This document shows, piece after piece, positions 57,668 to 64,000 of a stretch of DNA of 64,000 nt. Where the stretch lies: NCBI RefSeq assembly GCF_964355755.1, contig NC_092676.1, positions 11,578,288 to 11,642,287 of the forward strand, written 5' to 3'. The stretch's first letter is position 1; each line of letters starts with the position of its first letter. A program made the translations under genes and the position numbers. The notes under the pieces are model-generated. The model was not told the DNA's origin and made no database searches. It was given only the letters and a program-made list of their open reading frames with translations. This DNA is from Antedon mediterranea (lineage: Eukaryota; Echinodermata; Crinoidea; Comatulida; Antedonidae).

Positions 57668-60600
57668 GGGGTGTCACGAAACCTAAGACCACGAAAGCTA
57701 AGACCCCTAAGACCTAAGATCACGAAAGCTAAGATCCAAGGCCTAAGATTACAAATATTTATCTTTCTCACCTGCCTTGTATTTTAACTCCCAACATTTA
57801 TTTTGAATACCACACCTTAGAATTGGCACTTTTATGAAAAAGAATCACATAAAAAGTAACAAATACATTTTTAAATTGATCATTTTACAGACGTTTTTCT
57901 CGCACACAAACTGTTTGCGAATTTCGCATGACTAGCCTACAGTACAGTAGCAGTAGGCCTACCATGTTCAATGTTTTTGTTTCTATGGAACGTCAAAAGA
58001 GCAAAAATTATATAGAGGGCTGAAAACTCTGTGGAGTGCATCTACAGTGTGGATGGAACAATGTAAAATTAAAATTATAATGATAATAGTATAATCATGC
58101 AAGTACGAAGAAATAAATACTGGCAAATAAATTTTAATTTAAAAATCATGATTTGTTTCGTTTTCTTTCTGTTTTTATACTTGTACTATTATAGTTGCTC
58201 TTTTGGCGCTCCATAGAAACAAAAACATTGAGCATGCATGATCATTTTTAGGTTTACATGAAATGAATGGAAGTATATCAGCGGTGAATGTGAAGCAAAA
58301 CCTACAGGTCACAACAGAAATTAATAATATCTTCATTGCGTTTTGTCATAAGAATAAGATTGTTTACCACTACAAACCATTTTCTAAAATAATGCAGTAA
58401 TAATGAAGTAATAAAACAGTAACAAGGAGCAAGTGTGTAAAATGAAATTACAAATTTTCTAAATAGAAAATTTGTGTTCATTCATATCAAAAATTGTGAA
58501 TGTGGAAAATGAATGTTGATTGTTTAGACAGGCTAAATTATTAATTGCAACATTGAAGTTATTAATTACACTATAATTACATATATAGGCCTAAAATGCC
58601 AACCAAGGCTTTACCATAAATTTGTATTTAATGATATAGAATATAGAATTTTTAACTTTAAAGTGAGTTACCTGAATATTATTATTATTAAAATATTAAA
58701 AATGTTGTTCTTGTGCAACAACAAACAAGGTGAGGTGTGTGTAGGCCTAGTTAGAACTTAGAAGAATAGGCCTCTAAAGCCCTTTTCTCACAGAGCTGAG
58801 TGCCAGGAATATTGCGGGAATATACCATTACCATGCCGGTATGGTTTTCTGTGAGAACGGGTCGTCTTGGCATCATGCCGGCACCATGCCGGCATCAACA
58901 TGACCTGCTTTAGACCTAGTAATATTCTAGGGATATTCCCCGCAATGCCAGACGGGCATTCTGTGAGAACGTAACGCCGTTATATTCCGGGGTTCCTTGT
59001 CGAGGCTTCAGACACCTTGCGCGGTCAAGTGTATCACTTTGGCGCCGATTCAATTCAATTAACAATAATAATGTCGAACTGGAGGGATAATGAGATAAGA
59101 GAGCTGCTTAAAATAAGGGGACAAGAAGAAATTTGTAGCATAATCTATAGCAGGCCTACTAGCCTAGGCCATATAGCTCTTTGTTGGTGCCTAACTAGCC
59201 TGACCCTTCGTCGCCTTGTAAATTGTACAGCCTTCTAAGGTGTTTTACAGATTGCCGATTGACGGCTAATTAATTGCTGTACCTGTATAATATATGCACA
59301 ATATACTGTACATAGCATGTATTGCATAAATATGCTATAAAGGAAGATAATAATCTGTAACCTAACATTCGCCGCCATATATCCCTAGACAAAAATAATA
59401 ACAATATAGGACGCCCTCAATAATTATTTTGTCAGAGACTTTTTATTGGCCGAGTATGCCCGACTCCTTTCTCACAGAAAGCCGGTATATACCGGTTATA
59501 TTTCAGGCACGATAGTCCGATGAGAATGGGTATATGCCGGTAACGATACCGGCACGACTCCAGCACCGTACCGGTATATTGCAGACACATCTGTGAGAAA
59601 GGGGCTTAAGTCTACTCTCTAGGCTAGTACATCTTTTTGGAGGTATCAAAAATTGTTTATTCTGTAACTCCATGGGCTAGACTAGGCCTAATTATTTTGT
59701 GTGATGACCTTTATTATTATTAGTAAGAGTAGGCGAGCTGCAGAGGCTCCTGTGTGTGTTGGGGGCCTAATAGGCTAGCTAGCTAAGCCTACTACTATAG
59801 TATAGGGCCTATATATCATATGGTCCATGGAGGTTTTATTTCCAGGGCATAACGTATTTACCTGATCTAATGTAATAAATAGCGAAATATTGGCTACATG
59901 CCTTGATCAGTATAAATATTGAGTTTTTTTCTTTCTTATTTCACTGACTGTTTCTGCTATCTGATAGCCTCGGTTCCACGGTGTAGGTGGTTACCGAATA
60001 GCTTCGTGTTCTTGCGCGCGATACAACACATGTCATGATGGTACCGCGGAAAAAGTAAACAACCTGGCCTAGGAACCCGCTAGGCGGCGCGATGCAATAT
60101 GAACGTACTTTAGTTTGAATAGTCGGATTTGCGTCCCAACTACTCGATTTTTAATCCCAATATTTCAAAATGTAGTTTATAAATTTGTTCAACAGGGATT
60201 TTAAATTCGAGGTGGTTCATTTTTGATAAATATTTTAATTAAGTGGTTTTTTAAGGCACTAATTCAATAAAAAAATTAAACACGAATTGTCCCTTAAATT
60301 TCAGATTTTTGTATGGATGAAAATTCTTTAAAAAATTGTTACCATATAATTTAATCCTTTGAAAATATATTCCATTTTCAAGTTTTTTTATTTTTAATAG
60401 TAATTTTACATGATATCCTTTCTCCTGAACCCTACAAATTTCTGTATTTTGAACAAATTTGAAAAAATACGGCGCCCTCTCTTAGACGAAAATTTGTTCG
60501 ATTTGTCGAGTGGCTTTCCCACTGCATGGGGGGAGCTCGAGGAGTTACAGTATACAAAGAAACATGTCTGTAAAATCATCAATTTAAAGGATTTATTTAT

Positions 60601-61041
60601 TTGTTTTTATGTGTTTCTCCGTCTGAAAGTACTTATAAATCCTAATTTTAAAGTGTGGTATTCAGGATAAAGTTAGTCAACAAATTTGGAGTCAAAATAC
60701 AAGAAAGGCAGGTGCGTAAGAAAAACATCCTCTGAACCAACACAATGGAGTAAATATATACCAACAAACAACCCGTCAAGTTTGTTTGTTGTAAAGAAAA
60801 AATATACATTTACTCAACGGGCGAAAATAATGTGAGTTTATCTATGTTTTGCGGTAGTATTTAATTATTTATGGTAATAAATGAAACCTACTGTGTTTAA
60901 AATTATGTATGGATAAACAAGTATTGTTTTTAAGCTGTAGTATATCTTAGAATTTGTAATCTTAGGTCTTGGGTCTTAGCTTTCGTGATCTTAGGTCTTA
61001 GGGGGTCTTAGCTTTCGTGGTCTTAGGTTTCGTGACACCCC
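57668..61041. mobile_element. 3.4-kb TIR element with 8-bp target duplication
   Basis: TIRs of about 89 bp: 57,668 begins GGGGTGTCACGAAACC and 61,041 ends with its reverse complement. They contain internal repeats of CACGAAAGCTAAGA. Flanks CTAGCTAT (57,660-57,667) and CTAGCGAT (61,042-61,049) match at 7 of 8 bases. An 8-bp duplication is known for hAT, P and Novosib; the termini do not decide. No transposase is visible. A short open stretch (60,478-60,600, PTAWGELEELQYTKKHVCKI) is unassigned. Contains a nested MITE at 58,778-59,606. Confidence 0.7.
58778..59606. mobile_element. Harbinger-like MITE with TAA target duplication
   Basis: 829 bp with TIR AGCCCTTTTCTCACAG / AGCCCCTTTCTCACAG, flanked by TAA (58,775-58,777 and 59,607-59,609). 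TTCTCACAG/CTGTGAGAA and CCGGTAT words recur internally. A TWA duplication is typical of PIF/Harbinger. A plus-strand frame with ATG 59,071 begins MSNWRDNEIRELLKIRGQEE, resembling the start of Myb/SANT-like proteins encoded by Harbinger elements, and soon degenerates into TAGGCCTA DNA. Confidence 0.6.
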
Positions 61042-61129
61042 CTAGCGATTCCCTACTACTAGGCCTAGCCTAGTTTTACTAAGTCTAAGGCCTAGCTAGG
61101 CCTGTAAAAGCTAGCCTAGCTACTAGGCC

Positions 61130-61671
61130 TAGATAGAGTATACAGTAGGCTAGGCCTACTGTAAAAAAAACTTGTTAATGTTAATATAAAAAAAAGATTA
61201 CTGTAAAAATATTAAAACATTGTAGAATGTAGTGCCTAGGCCTACCTTGTAAACCCGGCCTAGGCAGTTCAAGAAGAGTGCAATAAACACGTACGTCGTA
61301 ACTGCTGCAGTTAAATACACTAATATATTAATTATTATTTACATCAATGCACAAATAATTACTTACCTCAGAAAAAATCGAAGATTCCAGGGGTTTTACT
61401 TCCGCCGTTGTAACTCACTTCCGCCGTGGCTTTCTGTAATTTGCCGTGGTGTTTCAATACTAATTTGCTGTGGCGTTTCATTTTTAAGTTGCCGTGGTAT
61501 TTTTGTTAAATTGCCGTGGTGTTTTATTTCTAAATTGCCGTGATGTCTTATTTTTAATTTGCCGTGGCTTTTTTCAAATTGCCGTGGCTTTTTTCAAATT
61601 GCCGTGGCTTTTTTTGAAACAATTGCCGTGATATTTTATGAAAGTTGCCGTGACACTTATAGGCCACCGTA
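61130..61671. repeat. Right TIR of the 20.9-kb element
   Basis: Reverse complement of the left TIR: a CACGGCAA array (61,418-61,671, about 11 repeats), a leader exon on the minus strand (61,412 to 61,367), its donor GTAAGTAATT, and ~230 bp of intron similar to 45,079-45,310. Unlike the left side it is uninterrupted. Confidence 0.78.
61367..61412 (-). other. Leader exon (right TIR copy) facing the transposase gene
   Basis: Inverted copy of the left leader: reads ACGGCGGAAGTAAAACCCC ... TTTTTTCTGAG on the minus strand, followed by GTAAGTAATT. It points toward the minus-strand transposase at 57,134. Its use as that gene's first exon is inferred. Confidence 0.5.
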
Positions 61672-61677
61672 CATTTC

Positions 61678-62040
61678 TACTTTGATAAATTACGGTGTAC
61701 TTTTGTAGTATGATTTAAAGATGTATTGTCCCTTGAAACACAAAAAATGAAGGTCAAAATATTCTAAATCTAAATTGGCCATATCAAAGTAATGTCGAAA
61801 ATTCGAGCCAAAAACGACAAGTTTACGTAATTAACAGGTAAATTAATTTGATTACATTTCGTCTGAAAAATCGTCGCGAGCGAAAGTAAACAAAGATTTC
61901 AAACCACGAGTATGCATTATGCATGATGCTAATTGGGATTGTTTACAACTCGTCACAGTTGAGAAGGTGTTTTTTCACACAGATCGCAAGGAAGTTTTAT
62001 GATTATGCATACAGTCGAGAAGCCAAACAAGGAGACGGGT
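61678..62040. other. DNA right of the giant element
   Basis: AT-rich, presumably pre-insertion sequence continuing from 40,787. No gene recognised. Confidence 0.4.
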
Positions 62041-62400
62041 TGGTGAATTTTGTCCAAGATGGGGAAATTTCTGTCCAGAATGGGGAAATATTTTGTCCAG
62101 AATAAGGACAAAAGCGATAGGTGGCGCTATAATCGTGTCCAAGATGGGGAAATTTCTGTCCAAGATGGGGAAGTGGTGGCGCTATATCGTGTCCAAAATG
62201 GGGAAATTTCTGTCCAGGATGGGGAAGTGGTGGCGCTATATCGTGTCCAAAATGGGGAAATTTCTGTCCAGGATGGGGAAGTGGTGGCGCTATATCGTGT
62301 CCAAAATGGGGAAATTTCTGTCCAGGATGGGGAAGTGGTGGCGCTATATCGTGTCCAAAATGGGGAAATTTCTGTCCAGGATGGGCTTATGCTGTGTCAA
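62041..62400 (+). repeat. 54-bp minisatellite (18-codon period)
   Basis: Near-identical tandem units containing GTGTCCAAAATGGGGAAATT, TCTGTCCAGGATGGGGAAG and GTGGTGGCGCTATATC. The period of 54 bp is a multiple of three, so two plus-strand frames stay open (VQNGEISVQDGEVVALYR in one). Each unit is itself two TGTCC(A)(A/G)(A/G)ATGGGGAA half-repeats of about 21 bp. No gene context. Confidence 0.8.
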
Positions 62401-63080
62401 AAATAGGCAAGCTGTCCATATAGAGAAATCAGATTTGTCCAAAATGGGGAAATTTCTGTCCAGGATGGGGAAGTGGTGGCGCTATATTGTGTCCAAAATG
62501 GGGACATTTGTGTACAGGATGGGGAAATGCTGTGTCAAAAATAGAGAAGCTGTCCAATATAGAGAAATCCGATTTGTCCAAAATGAAGAAATTTCTGTCC
62601 AGAATGGGGAAATACTGTGTCTAAAATAGCGAAGCTGTCCAATATAGAGAAATTCGATTTGTCCAAAATGGGGATTTCTGTCCAGGATGGGGAAGTGCTG
62701 TGTCCAAAATAAAGAAGCTGTCCAATATAGATAAATCCGATTTGTCCGAAATGGGGAAATTTCTGTCTAAGATGGGGAAGTGCTGTGTCCAAAATAGAGC
62801 TGTCCAATATAGAGAAATCCGATTTGTCCAAAATGGGTAAATTTTGTCCAGAATAGAGAAGGGCTGTGTCCAAAATAGAGAAACTGTCCAATATATAGAA
62901 ATCCGATTTGTCCAAAGTGTTTTCTAAAATAGAGACATTTTCAGCAGAAAAATATAATTTTGACAAATTTCTCCAGAATAGAGAAGTGCTGTGTCCAAAT
63001 TAGAGAAACTACAGTATCCAAGGCCTAATAAATTCAATTTTTCCGAATTGTATAAAAGAGAAACTGTCAAATATGTAGAG
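62401..63080 (+). repeat. Degenerate higher-order continuation of the minisatellite
   Basis: The same TGTCCAAAATGGGGA and TGTCCAGGATGGGGAAG words alternate with AGAAGCTGTCCAATATAGAG and AAATCCGATTTGTCC in units of roughly 90-110 bp, becoming more diverged to the right. Confidence 0.7.
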
Positions 63081-63238
63081 AAATTCAGAAATGTTCAAAA
63101 CGAGGAAAGTTTTTGTCAAGATTAGCGCTACATCGTGTCGAAAATCTGTCCCGCATATAGAGACTATCCAATATAATAGGGAATGTCTCAGTTATGGAAG
63201 CATTCAATTAATATTTAAGACGTATGGTACAGTAGGCC

Positions 63239-63446
63239 TGTCACACCAAAATCAGTCCGGGCCAAAATCGGTCCGGCGGACCAGTTTTGGCTGCCAAAAT
63301 CAGTCCGGAGGACCATTTATGGTTATGGCTGCCAAAACCTGTCCGGCCGGACCAATTTTGGCCGCCAAAACTGGTCCGGCCAGGATAAAATCGGTCCGGG
63401 TAGTAGGACTGTTTTTGGCCGCCAAATATGGTCCGGTCTTACAAAT
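63239..63446. repeat. TCCGG-rich repeat array
   Basis: Tandem, partly inverted words CCAAAATCGGTCCGG, CGGACCAGTTTTGG and TTTTGGCCGCCAAA. The combination forms overlapping inverted repeats. GC-rich compared with its surroundings. Confidence 0.65.
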
Positions 63447-63479
63447 ATATGGTGCGCAAAATGAGTCATAATGTATATA

Positions 63480-64000
63480 TCATTAAAAAAAAGCCATGAT
63501 TAGTCATTATATTGAAAACTACGGTTTTATTTGTTATTTTAATATTATAAATTAAGCCTGTTTTTTTTATTATCATTATTAGTAGTAACTCATCAATAAT
63601 TAGTACTAATTGTTAGGCTTTTTGTATACAATATGTATCTCTGCCTGTTTTTAATCTATTTTGTTCTTTTTTAACATCTTCGTTTCCCCATGATGTTAAA
63701 AACAATTTAATTATTAAATATTATTATTATTAACTATTTATGGTTAATCAATCACTATATAAGTTCAATACAATTATTATAAAACAATTATCCAATATTG
63801 ATTAGGCTGAGGAAGGAAAAAGGCCTCAATCATAAATAAAATCTAGCTGGCAATATCAGCGTCTCATACCCGTTCATGTGAGTGTGTGGCAGGCCGAAAT
63901 ATGAGTGAACACCTAAGTCATGTTTGTAGATAAAATACATTTATTTATATATATATAAACTTTATTTAGACACGAGACTGATGTGCAGTACAACTCGTTC
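63480..64000. other. AT-rich right edge
   Basis: Nothing recognisable: AT-rich DNA with ATT-type microsatellite stretches. Confidence 0.5.

Larger units (their letters stand above)
40794..61671. mobile_element. 20.9-kb DNA transposon with long TIRs, HECT gene and integrase-like transposase
   Basis: Ends are exact inverted copies: TACGGTGGCCTATAAG... at 40,794 and its reverse complement ending at 61,671. They are flanked by the 6-bp direct repeat CATTTC (40,788-40,793 and 61,672-61,677). Each end has a dozen or so CACGGCAA(A/T)TT repeats followed by a shared leader exon with donor CTGAG|GTAAGTAA. Inside are two convergent genes: a plus-strand zinc ribbon/HECT gene and a minus-strand DDE transposase of the integrase-like type. 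Secondary insertions (46,294-49,807; 52,959-56,164; 57,668-61,041) inflate the length. A 6-bp duplication and TAC...-type termini may fit the IS3EU superfamily, from memory and unverified. Both genes are now broken. Confidence 0.78.

Noticed and set aside
62535-62966. Minus-strand Ser/Ile/Leu-rich repeat frame as a gene
   Set aside because: Translation of the minisatellite; no start, splice or domain evidence.

Overview
This window is eukaryotic: there are spliced gene models with GT/AG junctions, no operons, AT-rich intergenic DNA and almost only transposable-element coding sequence. Dense TAGGCCTA/CTAGTAGTAGT-type low-complexity DNA, CR1/L2, Rex-like and Tx1-like LINEs, a Ty3/gypsy element and multi-copy invertebrate families (HECT/G2E3-like, integrase-like DDE) suggest a marine invertebrate, with an echinoderm or other non-vertebrate deuterostome as my weak preference. 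I see no confidently intact single-copy host gene. The window is a stack of nested insertions, many datable by target-site duplications (TSDs) and terminal inverted repeats (TIRs).

Region 1 (1-11,258). Seven head-to-tail ~1.55 kb units form a tandem array of non-autonomous Helitron2/Helentron-like elements. Each ends in a short hairpin followed by CTAG, junctions lie at T/TT, and type-A units carry an asymmetric 12-bp inverted repeat. Region 2 (11,259-25,791). A minus-strand DDE-type transposase-like gene (exons at 11,365-13,256 and 13,541-13,790, plus a probable N-terminal piece at 19,392-19,686) is split by a CR1/L2 LINE (about 14,300-19,391). It is flanked on both sides by copies of an imperfect palindrome, GTAACGTAAGTTAC, which I interpret as subterminal sites of that transposon; the Helitron array lies inside its left flank. 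A 2.6-kb TIR element (19,711-22,325) interrupts the right side.

Region 3 (25,792-40,793). A second copy of the 2.6-kb element sits in inverted orientation and carries a Rex/CR1-like LINE (26,743-29,948). Next comes a decayed Ty3/gypsy pol (32,532-39,491) interrupted by a 3.8-kb TTAA-flanked element, then a tRNA-like SINE and about 1 kb of possible host DNA with one or two exon-like segments.

Region 4 (40,794-61,671) is the most interesting. It is a 20.9-kb element bounded by TIRs beginning TACGGTGGCC and by the 6-bp direct repeat CATTTC. Each end carries about a dozen CACGGCAA-type repeats followed by the same leader exon and splice donor. The left leader feeds a plus-strand gene (zinc ribbon, ubiquitin-like segment, HECT domain). 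The right leader faces a minus-strand integrase-like DDE transposase gene. The genes converge at about 52 kb. Both are broken here by frameshifts, stops and insertions: a 3.5-kb TIR element in the zinc-ribbon exon, a Tx1-like LINE in the transposase, and an 8-bp-TSD element with a Harbinger-like MITE inside it.

Region 5 (61,678-64,000) holds a 54-bp minisatellite open in two frames, a TCCGG-rich repeat, and AT-rich DNA with nothing recognisable. Family names rest on motif recognition by eye; no database search was run.
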